The notes under the pieces are model-generated. The model was not told the origin of the DNA, made no database searches, and saw only the letters and a program-made list of their open reading frames with translations. From positions 62,040,570 through 62,104,569 of the forward strand of contig NC_084667.1 in assembly GCF_028389875.1 (NCBI RefSeq): a DNA stretch of 64,000 nucleotides. Reading direction: 5' to 3'. The position numbers and the translations under genes are program-made. Of the stretch, positions 38,504 through 48,453 are shown piece after piece. The first letter of the stretch is position 1. Every line of letters begins with the position of its first letter. Source of the stretch: Rhea pennata. Its lineage: Eukaryota > Chordata > Aves > Rheiformes > Rheidae.

Positions 38504-38620
38504 GGAAAGAAAAGAAAAGAAAAGAAAAGAAAAGAAAAGAAAAGAAAAGAAAAGAAAAGAAAAGAAAAGAAAAGAAAAGAAAAGAAAAGAAAAGAAAAGA
38601 AAAGAAAAGAAAAGAAAAGA
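38504..38620. repeat. (AAAAG)n pentanucleotide array
   Basis: About 23 nearly perfect AAAAG units on the plus strand, followed by impure A/G sequence to about 38645 and preceded by GGAAA units. It lies just upstream of the ZBTB25 CpG island. The long frames through it are repeat artefacts. Confidence 0.98.
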
Positions 38621-38659
38621 AAAAAGAGAAAAAAGAAAGAGGAGAGGACAGAAGAGCAC

Positions 38660-39250
38660 CCCAAGATCTGTACGGAAATGGAGGCGGGGGCGGCACGGCC
38701 AAGTGGCCACAAGGCAGCGCCGGCGGCCCCCGCGCAGCGCAAGTCCCCGCGCGGCGCGCAAGGCCGCCGAGGGCGCCCTGCCCCCGCCGCGCGGGCGGCG
38801 GCGCTGCGCGGCTCCGCGGCCGCGGGAGGCGGCAGGAAGCGCGGGGCCGCCGCGCCCAGCCCATCCGCCGCGCAGGCTGCGCCGGCGCGCGGGAGCCTCC
38901 GCGGCGAGCGGCGCGCGCGGGCCGCCCCCGCGCAGCCCTTTCGGGAGCAGCGCGGCTGGACGCGGGGGCGGGGGCCGGAGCCAGAACCGCGGGGATCGCT
39001 TCCTTCTTCCTTTCCCCTTTCTGGTTGTTTTTTTTTTTCCTCCTCTTTCCCCCCCTTTTCTCTGCTTTGAGCTCGCGGCGCGCCGCCGCTCTCCGCTCCG
39101 CGCGGGGGAGGCGGCGCTGCGCGGCGCTGCGCGGGGCGGCGCAGCGGGCCGGGAGGGCGCCGGCGGCGGCGGCGGCTCGTGCGGATGAGCGCGGCGGCTG
39201 CGCGGCTCGCTGCGGCGCGCAGCATGGGCGCCGCCGGCCACAGCGGCGTC
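38660..39250 (+). promoter_or_regulatory. ZBTB25 CpG-island promoter and 5' UTR
   Basis: A GC- and CpG-rich island that runs into the first coding exon of ZBTB25, interrupted by a pyrimidine-rich strip (39000-39065). No TATA box is evident, as usual for this promoter type. The start site was not pinpointed. Confidence 0.7.
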
Positions 39251-42182
39251 CTGCTGCAGCAGCTGAACATGCAGCGCGAGTTCGGCTTCCTGTGCGACTG
39301 CACGGTTGCCATTGGCGATGTTTACTTCAAGGCCCACCGAGCGGTGCTGGCTGCCTTTTCCAACTACTTTAAGATGATCTTTATTCATCAGACAAGGTAA
39401 GGACGTGCAGCTTCTCTTCCTGCCTTTTGACCGCTCTGTTCCACTGCTTCCCCCCCTCCTTTCTGAAGATACTGTGCTCTGCAGAGCCTCAGCGGGGACG
39501 CTCGATGGCCTGAGATTATTTTCGTAGGCCAGCGCGTGCCGTGGCTCTCTGAACATTTCCAGTTTGGGATACAGTCTCGTGCAATGTGTTAAAACCACAC
39601 TGGTTAAACTGCGTAAACGAACACTCAGGCGGCACGTTTTTAAGATGAGAGACGTTTGTGTGACCGGAGAAAACAAACACGCGAGGACCACAGTCCTTTC
39701 GCAGTAAGATCTCCCAACTCTTTAATCCAAGGGTATGCATGCACCTTTTGCAGCCATACGGCGTGTCTGTTACTCTGCATTCACTTCTGGACAACTCCTG
39801 TTTTAAGCTTTGCGTGAATCCGGAGTTTGCAGGCGCCGGCAGTTTTGCTGCCAGGAACCAGATGCTGCGTTTAGTTACAGCCTAACGCAGCGTGTGGCTG
39901 CGGAGGGGACGGTTCGGCCGTGCCCCCGCCACGGTGCGAGGGCTTAACGGCCTCTTGGAGAGGCCAGCAAAGTCCCGTCTCCAGCCTCGCTCCGTGCTTG
40001 TCACCGCTCCGGCCGCCGTCCGAGCGTCGGGGCGGCGCTTTTGCCCTCGCCTTGGGCTGCGCGGCGCAGCCCTGCCCGCGCTCTGCCCACGCCGTCCCAG
40101 CCTGCCTCCCCAGCGTGGTCTGGACAGCGGCTGCTTCGACGTTATCCCAGCAAAGGGCAAACCGAAAGCTGTTCAGCCGGCCGAGTTGGCCGGGCCAGCC
40201 TGCTGGGTGGGACTGCCCCTTTCGGCAGGCTCTGTGCTTCAGTGGGTTTAAAGCGACCAAGAAACCGTAGCCTTATCGCAGCTCAGGGCTGCAGACTCCT
40301 GCAGATAAGGGCCGAGACTGAGACTATCAGATTGTTCCGAGCTTGGCTCCGTCAGTGAGGCTGCCGTTCGGGCGCCTCGCCTGGGCAGGTAAAATGTGGT
40401 TTCGCAGGTAGAATTCAGTTGCTGCCGAGTTTTTGATCTGGCCTCTGAGATGGCGCTTGCTGCTGGTAATTGATGCGTTTCGTCTCGGTTCACCTCCCTT
40501 CTGGCGGAGGTGAGGACCGTCAGCACCTCTGCGAGGGGCTCGTTAGCCCTCAGCCCTTTGCCTGCAAATGAGAAGATTAGTTCACTTCCTTTCTAATAGA
40601 TACTGTTTGCTGATACCGCAATGTAAAGCTCGTAAAGGTTACACAGTAGCAGCAGCTGCTGAATTTATTAGCTGAGTGCACAGATATTCTTTGCCCTGTC
40701 TTACTGCGACGGCACACGCCGCCCGCGTCTGTAACGCGCGGGGCACGGCTGCGGTGGCCACGATCCGCTGCGCGTGCGCGTGCGCACGGCGGGTGGACGG
40801 CCCCTCTCGCCGTCTCCGACCGCGTGCGCACGGCCGCGGTCCGGCGGGCAAACACGTGCTTCAGCGCTCTGCTGGGCGCACGAGGCACGGGCAGTCGTGC
40901 GAATCGTGCAGTGCTGCTCACTGTGCGCCTGGAGCCGGTCAGCAGTGCACACGCTCTAAAAGCAAAGGCTAGAGCGAACGGACGGGCAGGTAATGGGTCG
41001 GGACCGTGATCTGGAGCAGCATGTGTACTTAATCGTCTGTTTTGTTTCAGTGAGTGCATAAAGATTCAGCCCACAGATATCCAGCCTGACATATTCAGTT
41101 ACCTGCTGCATATCATGTACACGGGGAAGGGGCCGAAGCAGACCGTCAGCCAGAGCCGGCTGGAGGAGGGCATTCGGTTTCTGCACGCGGACCACCTTTC
41201 CCACATCGTGATCGAAATGAACCAAGCCTTCTCCCCAGAGACGGTGCCGTCTTCCAACTTGTACGGGATCCAGATCTCAACCGCCCACAAAACCAAACGT
41301 CTGGAAGCAAAGGAGAGCCTGGCGAACGCGGGAGGCAGGCCCCCTGCCCAGGGCGATCACCCACAGCTGCAGCTCTCCCTCGCCATCGGGCTGGACGATG
41401 GCCCGCTGGACCAGCAGGTTGCTCGTCCCTCTGCTCAGCCTGCTGGTCCTGTCAAGCCCACCGAAGAGCTTCCAAATCTCTCCGTCTCAATAAAGCAGGA
41501 GAAGTGCGATTCGGAGCCCGTCGTATCCCAGAATCGCACCCCTCCTTCTCCAGGCATAGCGAATCCCATCTTTGCTAAAGCCAGCCACAAGGTGCATTTG
41601 TGTCACTACTGCGGGGAGCGTTTTGACTCGCGGGGTGGGTTGCGGGAGCACTTGCACACTCACGTCTCGGGCTCTCTCCCGTTCGGTGTGCCAGCCTCCA
41701 TCCTGGAGAGCAGCGACCTGGGGGAAGTGCAGCCGCTCGCTGAAAGCAGGGAGGTCGGTGAAGGTCACCGGCTCGGGGCCTTCCTCCTGAAAGATGATGA
41801 GCACCAGGTGGAGCGTCAAAGCCGCAGCGACCTCGAGCCTCTGCAGATCGGCCAGCTCTCGCTCATCTCCAAGGACCACGAACCAGTAGAGTTAAACTGT
41901 AACTTTTCTTTCTCCAGAAAGAGAAAAATCAGTTGCACCATCTGTGGCCACGCTTTTTTCCGGAAGAGCCAGTTGCTAGAGCACATGTACACGCACAAGG
42001 GGAAGCAGCACAAACACAGCCGCTGCCAGCGGCTGGAGAGCCCCATGACCCCCAGGTTTCACCCTTACTGTGACACCGAGAGCATGGGAAAGAGCTCGGG
42101 CTTATCGCAAGAGCGCTTAGATTCGTGTATATTGGAGTCTGATCTTCTCCAAGAAAGTGTCGATACAATCCTAGTAGAGTAG
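39224..42182 (+). CDS. ZBTB25: Zinc finger and BTB domain protein 25
   Basis: Nuclear BTB-zinc-finger protein thought to act as a transcriptional repressor. Two coding exons join as 39224-39396 and 41051-42182, giving 434 residues (human 435). The donor is ACAAG|GTAAGG and the acceptor TTTGTTTCAG|TGAG; the split codon makes Ser in HQTSECIK, as in human. The BTB domain covers about 1-115 and is interrupted by the intron. Two C2H2 fingers follow: one with CHYCGERF and a C-terminal one with CTICGHAFF. The protein ends SVDTILVE, matching human. I chose the ATG at 39224 because it has A at -3 and G at +4 and aligns with the human start. An in-frame ATG at 39185 would add 13 residues but has a weak context. 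The gene is convergent with AKAP5 and head to head with ZBTB1. Confidence 0.95.
39397..41050 (+). other. ZBTB25 intron 1
   Basis: A 1654-base GT-AG intron between the two coding exons. It is GC-rich for an intron, with CpG-dense patches at about 39.89-40.25 and 40.69-41.0 kb. An alternating purine-pyrimidine stretch lies at 40769-40787. I see no exon inside it. Confidence 0.85.
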
Positions 42183-42625
42183 TTCTCCTCCTGCAGCCTT
42201 TAGGTGCCGGAAGTGTCAGTGTTTTGACATTTTCCGTTTAGTGAATGACTCCTCTCTAGAACTGATCGTCCTCAATTCACCGCTCCCGTCTCCTCTGAGA
42301 TAACTGTGAAGATCTATATACTTTTGATTTGTGTGTCTACGTTTTTACTTCTTTGTCTAACTTTTAAACACAAACTAATTAAAATCAGTGTCCCCCTTGG
42401 AAGCCTCTGTGTACTTTAGCTGTGTTTTCATAAACATAATCTCAACTCTGCTATGCTTTACTGTAGTTAAGATTGTAAAAGTTGCAGGGTGTGAGGTTTA
42501 AGCATCATCTGAGTAGTGTCTAAGACTGTTTGTATCCTGTAGAATTGCTCTCCTGAAACTAGAATAAGGAAAATGTAGAGGGAAATGTATGTTGTTCTTT
42601 CCAAATAACTTTGGTTTTAAGTCAA

Positions 42626-42631
42626 AATAAA
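42626..42631 (+). terminator. Candidate ZBTB25 polyadenylation signal
   Basis: AATAAA lies about 445 bases after the stop in AT-rich 3' UTR. Another AATAAA occurs near 44023, so a longer 3' UTR is possible. Confidence 0.6.
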
Positions 42632-42659
42632 TATCTCAAGGAAATAAGTCCTGAAGTTC

Positions 42660-45600
42660 ATGTTGTATAATTGCGGTTACTAAGTCTCTGTATAAATACA
42701 CGTGGGAGCCTTAAGCTTGATCTTTTCAAAGGTATTGGTGGAGCTGGTTGTAGGGGTGGCAGCCTTAAATTTGACAAGCTGTGGAGTCACTAATCAATAG
42801 ACTCTTAAATATGCTTTTAGATGTGTGCTTAAGGGATTTTCATGCATTTTGTCTCAATCCGGCTCCTCCATTCTCAACCTGTATGAATCTCTGTATGAAG
42901 AGAGACAAATTTTGATGCTGCTATGGGGTTGCATCCCAGTGTCAGGCCCTCTCCTCTGCAAGGAGGAACGTGAGCAGCAGGCGTGCTTCGTGGTCCTCTC
43001 CTCTCACAGGTTGCCTGGAGAGCACGGCCTCATCTAACGTTTTACAGGATTAAATACCACACAGGCTTTTTCTCAGTGGAAGTGATTTCTAACTCTATGA
43101 ACAGCTTGGGATAAATACATTCTTAAATTATACAATATATATATTTGTTAAAAGGAAACACATACATAATGTGTTATTTCTTCTCTGCTTGTGGAACAGC
43201 CCTAGAACTAGTAAAATACAGGGGTTTTTTGCCTTTGATTTGTCATTACTTGATACCTGGAAAATAATAACTTACTTGAGAGGCATTTAAAATTATATGG
43301 CTGCATTCTTGGATTCATGTTTTGTCCTTTCAGTTTTTCACCTGAGCTTCCTACCAGATGGGATGATAGAACTCATCCCTCAAGAGCATGCTCTTAATCC
43401 AAATGCTCTGATCAGCCACATGAAGTTCTCACAGCCCAAAAAATCTCTCTTTTGCGGTGAACGGACGAGGCCTCGCGAGCTGCTCTGCTCCCCTGCTCCA
43501 GTAATCTCATCATCGGGTTTTTGCGAAGCAGGATGCTGGAGGCACCCTGCCAGCTGAGGTGGGACTGAGCCGTATGAGGAGAGGAGCAATATGAACAGCA
43601 CTGAGGACAGTTCACTGTCAGCATGACTGGTCCAAATCTCCTTTGCAGTCAGGAGCCTTGAGCTGTCTTTGAAACTGTCCTGGAGCAAGATCTGAAATCA
43701 AATGACTGCTGCCCTAAAAAACCATCTGAGGTCTTTGTAAGGACTGCTGCTGCTCCTCCTGGGCAGTGAACCGCACGCTCTGGGGCATGGATCAGCCACA
43801 CAGAGCTGCCAACTTGTATTTTAAGACGAAGAGAAAAATCAAAGAGCTTTTGAGCCTGCACGTATGACGAGCAAAACGCACGCTGCGGTTTCGTACGTGC
43901 TCGGCTGTTAGGCTGGGCGCTGTGCCTGCTGTTCGCACGCGTGAAAGCTGTGGGTTGCTCTCGTCTCTGAGCCTGGTGTGAATGCTCAGCTAACTCTGTT
44001 AAAAATGTTTTCTTTAAACAAATAAACGAAACCCTCCTGACAGCTAGGCCTTCAGGTGCTGGATGCGACCGCAGAGCAAGTCACGTGAAGCATTCGCAGA
44101 AGGGAGTGCTCTGGTTCATCCGAGGACTGACAGCGTCAGTGAGCTCAGGTCCGGCGTGAGACTTTCCAACTGGGGCAAACGCCCTCTGGGACCTACTGAC
44201 CCTCCTACAACACGGATTAAAAAGAAGGTGGGGGCAGGGGGTATTTTATGATTATTTCCTATCTGTGCGTGACACTACGTGGTGGGCAGGCTTCTTGGCG
44301 TGCTGCCTATGTCACTTGTACCAGTCTGTCATGCTTCAGTTCCTATATGTAATTTAAGCTCCGTTGGGAACACAGAGGCCCATCTACTGGGTAGGGACGC
44401 AGCTGCAGAGGAGAACTAAAAGCAACGCCGTTTTGGAGAGCGTTCAGTGAAGACGAGCACCTGGGCAGCTTGAACTACATGCCTAATTTGCCTGAACTAA
44501 TTTATATTGAAAAAGTCAAATGGCCCTTGAGGTGTTTGCAGATCTCTTCCCAAGAGTAACGAGATAACCTTATCATGAGATGGGTTTTTTTTATATACAA
44601 AGGCAGTATTAAGAAAACTCAGTGTCGAGGATGGCCGGGAGCCAGCCAAGGGCAGTGCCTGGCGGTGCCGCTGGGAAATACTCCTTTCTCCCCCACCGGG
44701 GCTGCAGCTTGTTCCCTGCTTGGCCAGTGAAGGGGAGCTTCGCCGGAAACTGCCACCTCGAGTAGAAGTCAGACCCACAGGTGTACCGGCGATGATATGT
44801 GGCTGTGTGTGGCAGTAGTGAGTCCGTCGTGCGGAAACCAGCGCTGTGTTCATGTATCTATCTTCGAAAATTGGTGAGTGTAAACAGCTTTTTTTTTTTC
44901 TTTTTTTTTTTTTTTTATTGTTAGACCCTTTATTAGGCCTATCCTTTGGTTAATCTTTTTGATACTGAACATCTGTGGCTGAAAGGCATTTTTTTCATCC
45001 TTTGCAACACACGAAATGTGTGCCCAGCGTTTTTCTATTGACAGTGTTAAAGCACTGCACTGATTAACGCAGGAGAAAAAGCTTGAGAGACAGAAGCCTT
45101 GTCAGAGCTGAGTTACGTTAACACCCCTTGGAAATACCATTCACGCCGCGTCTCGTGAACAGAAAATAATTTGAGAGGACAGTTGCATTTTGTAAGCAAG
45201 GGCAGCCGCTGCTCCTGGGTGCATAGTAAGGCGTCGTGTTGCTGTGCGTCAGTGATGCTTGGCTTACTAAATGCTGAACTCCTGCGCTGGTGCATGCTTG
45301 AAAATCTGCCTGCCGTGTACCGCTGCACGTGGTAATTATTCATTTCTCCTTTTTTTTCATGCATCCCCCCTAGCCCCCCCAAAGATTTTCAGGACAGAGG
45401 TTACCCCACGCATCTGCAAGCCGGGCGGGCAGGCTGCTCGCCCTGACACCTTCGACCAGATCGGCGCGAAACAGGGTGGCTTCAAAACCAAGGGGTGCAG
45501 GAAGAGCAACTTGCTCTTCCCAGCGTTTGCGCATGCTGCTGACGGGAAAACAGATTTGCTGCCATGATACAATGGAAGCAATGGACCATTACAGTTAAAA

Positions 45601-47600
45601 CCATTAAATACTGCTATCATGAGCTTTCCAGAAACAGAATGATGTAAATATGGCTTGTAGTTTTCTAATATTTTGGAGACAGAAGATACAAATCTTGGGT
45701 AAACAAAGCTCTCAGGAACGTAGTGAAAAGTGATTTCAGCACAAGCACAGGCAATTCAGCTTTATTTTCCATTTCACCTTGCTGTAAGGGACACGAAGAA
45801 CTGGGGAGAAACTGCCTCCGCAGACTGCTATGAAGAGCGATGCAGCCCCGACCGGCGCTGTTTATTAATGCTGCGAGGACACCACTGCTGTGCACAAGGC
45901 AGGCGACTTGCAGCGGGCAGAAAAGCACGGGCAAGGTGCTGCAGTGCTCCCGCTCGCTGGCGGTGCCCCTCGACAGCGCCGCAGGAGTCCGGGCGCTCGA
46001 GCTTCCCGCTCGGCTGCCGTCACAGCGTCCTGTCCCCCACCGCTGTGGCACCAAGGCTCGTTAATGAGGCAAGCAGGGAGGGTGAATGCAATGGGAGTGG
46101 CTATCATTAGACTTCAGAATTAACATTCCTGCTGGGATTAAAATTTGCTTTCACAGGGCACTCCCCAAGAGCAGGAGATTTTTCCTGACAGCTCTGCTCC
46201 AGTACACAGAGGCAGGAAAGGCTGATTGCCATTAATGCCAATTTACTGTCTGACCGGCGACTAGGAAGTCAGCTCTGGCTATAGACGATACTTCCAATTC
46301 AGCAACTTCAAATGCACGATGTGTCTCTTTACCATCTTCCCATTTTGTATCCACCAAGTTTATCTTTTTTTTTTTTTTTTTTTTTCTGTTGCAAAAACCA
46401 TCTGAAAAGGCTGTTTTTGTGTATTTTAGCTGAAGTCCACTTTCCAACTAAATGCAATTTCACCTCACTGCAGGAAAACTCTGTCTTTTAGCAAAGAACT
46501 GCACCCATCACAATTTCCTGCAATAAGAAGTGTGAAAGTTGATTCTCCTAATAAACATTAGCCTATAGCATCACTTAAAGAAATGTGTAAGAAATAATAT
46601 ATCCTATGGTTAGGTTTTGGAAAAAAAAAATCACATTTAATGTAAGCATTTTATCTGGTTGCAAGTTAAAATAGCTAATTATTTCAGTAACACCTGATGA
46701 GAGCAAACAAGAACCATTTCTTTGGGAAACAAAACTACACAGGTGAAAAACTATCGAAGGAAACTATTTAAATCAGCCTGTTCTCTTGGAGCAGCTGATT
46801 ATTTTGGGTTACCCTGGAGGAAACCCTGTATGCGAGGAGCAATGTTGGGACTTCGCCGTCCCTAGTGTGCGTCCATGCTCGATGCAGAGCCACCAGCGGC
46901 CGGGAAGGCAGCAGGGTCCACTCGCCTCTCTCAGCAAAAACCTCCTCTTCTCCTCTTTCTTACCCCAAAAGGCTGCCGAGCTTGATGTGGGCTCTGCTCC
47001 AGGACAAGGCGCAGAGAGCCGTGGGTGCCCGCCTAGGGCAGCACCTCGTTCCTTCTCGTGCATGCCTTTGCGAAAGTGCGCTTGGATTTTCATTTTAGAC
47101 CTATTTTGTTCTTTGCTGTTAATAGAAAGAAAAAGAGAAGTAGGAAATGAAAATATTCGAAATGCCCCAGCAAAGCACGGATGGGCGACATGTTGAAAAT
47201 CAAAGCCGAGCTGTCCCTGCCAGGAGGAGCGCTGGAAACGCCGGGTAGAGAAGCAGCCCCAGCTGGGGGGGGGAGTGAACAGAGGAAGAGCAAAATTTTT
47301 CTTTTCCAACCCCGCTGTGGAGCGATCCCTTCCACAACGCAGCAGCGCCACGAGCTCCTGGAGGAGACACGCGCCGGCGAGCGCAGATGGCACGCGAGGC
47401 CGCCTGCAAGACTCGGATGTTAAGCATCGCCCCAGCTGCTTTCAGCTGCCGGCGGGGAAAACAGCCCTGAAAAACATCCACACTCAACGTGCTCTGGCGC
47501 TCTGCACAACCAAGCGTGCGTGCGTCCCCCTCCTTTCTAGCCCCATGTTTCTATGCAATAGTAGATCTAATCGGCCTTTCTCCAGAAGACTGAAGTTCTG
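42660..47600. other. Intergenic between convergent ZBTB25 and AKAP5
   Basis: The two genes end toward each other, so both 3' UTRs may extend into this interval. I found no coding exon. It contains T-rich runs at about 44889-44919 and 46365-46385. The GC-richer stretch at 45.8-46.05 kb lacks a recognisable protein. Confidence 0.55.
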
Positions 47601-47608
47601 CTAAATGG

Positions 47609-47614
47609 TTTATT
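47609..47614 (-). terminator. Candidate AKAP5 polyadenylation signal
   Basis: AATAAA on the minus strand, about 840 bases after the AKAP5 stop. The intervening 3' UTR includes A/T homopolymer runs at 47945-47971 and 48389-48405. Confidence 0.45.
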
Positions 47615-47944
47615 AGCCTTCAACTCGCAGAGTCATTAAGTCATTAACGGCTCATATCGTCTATATTTTCTTCTGTAAATCTGAAAGAGTAAATAGCATT
47701 AACACCATGGAAAGCAGTAGTAATTTTCTTCTGTATTTTCTGCATGCTTATAAAGGGCCTTGAGAAATTATGCAAAAAACGTTAAAAAAACAAACAATCA
47801 AAAAAGCACACCAGGCCCCAGGTGAGCAGCACCAGAAAGTGCTGGTCCGTCGCCACAGCGGCTGCTGCCCCGTGGCTGCGAGCGGCAGCCCCTCTGCCGA
47901 CCGGCGGTCCGCGGGTGGATGCAACAGCCCAGGAAGCAGCAGGA

Positions 47945-47971
47945 GAGCCGGCAAAAAAAAAAAAAAAAAAA
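47945..47971. repeat. Poly-A tract (plus strand)
   Basis: A run of about 19-20 A within a longer A-rich segment in the probable AKAP5 3' UTR, where it is poly-U in the transcript. Confidence 0.8.
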
Positions 47972-48453
47972 GCACCGGCGAGGCGGGAGCCTCCGGAGGG
48001 TTCAGGTCCGTGGGTGGCTCCGAGACCTCTTTCCGCTCCCCGCAGAGCTGCCGGGAATTTCTCCCGCCACGTGCAAAAGCTCTCCGCCATCGCCCAGTCA
48101 GGCACAAGGCAGGAGAACCACAGGTACCTTCAGCTTCAACGGGGCAGCCGTCGGGCGAGGAACAGCGGGAACGGGGAGGAAAACCAGCTGCGCCAGCGGC
48201 CGCGTTCCCGCCGTTCGCCTCCTCCCGAAGCGGCGGGCCGGCATCCGCCGACGCTCGCGTCCCTTTGGAAATCGCGGCCTCGTGTCCGAAAGGAGCAGCA
48301 CGAAGCACGAAGCCATCAACGCTGCAAATACACTGAATCATCAACATCGGATAACTTATTCAACAACCTCACAAGGGGGAAAAGGAAAACAAAAAAAAAA
48401 AAAAACCCGGCGGTTTCGGGGGACGGGACGGGTCGGGGCGGACGTCCCCGCCG

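Noticed and set aside
38177-39691. 504-codon minus-strand frame and 365-codon plus-strand frame
   Set aside because: They pass through the AAAAG array (Phe/Ser/Leu or Lys/Glu runs) and the ZBTB25 island, and overlap the true ZBTB25 exon.
43297-43557. 86-codon plus-strand frame after ZBTB25, with an acceptor-like site
   Set aside because: It matches no ZBTB25 isoform I know and lies beyond a good polyadenylation signal.
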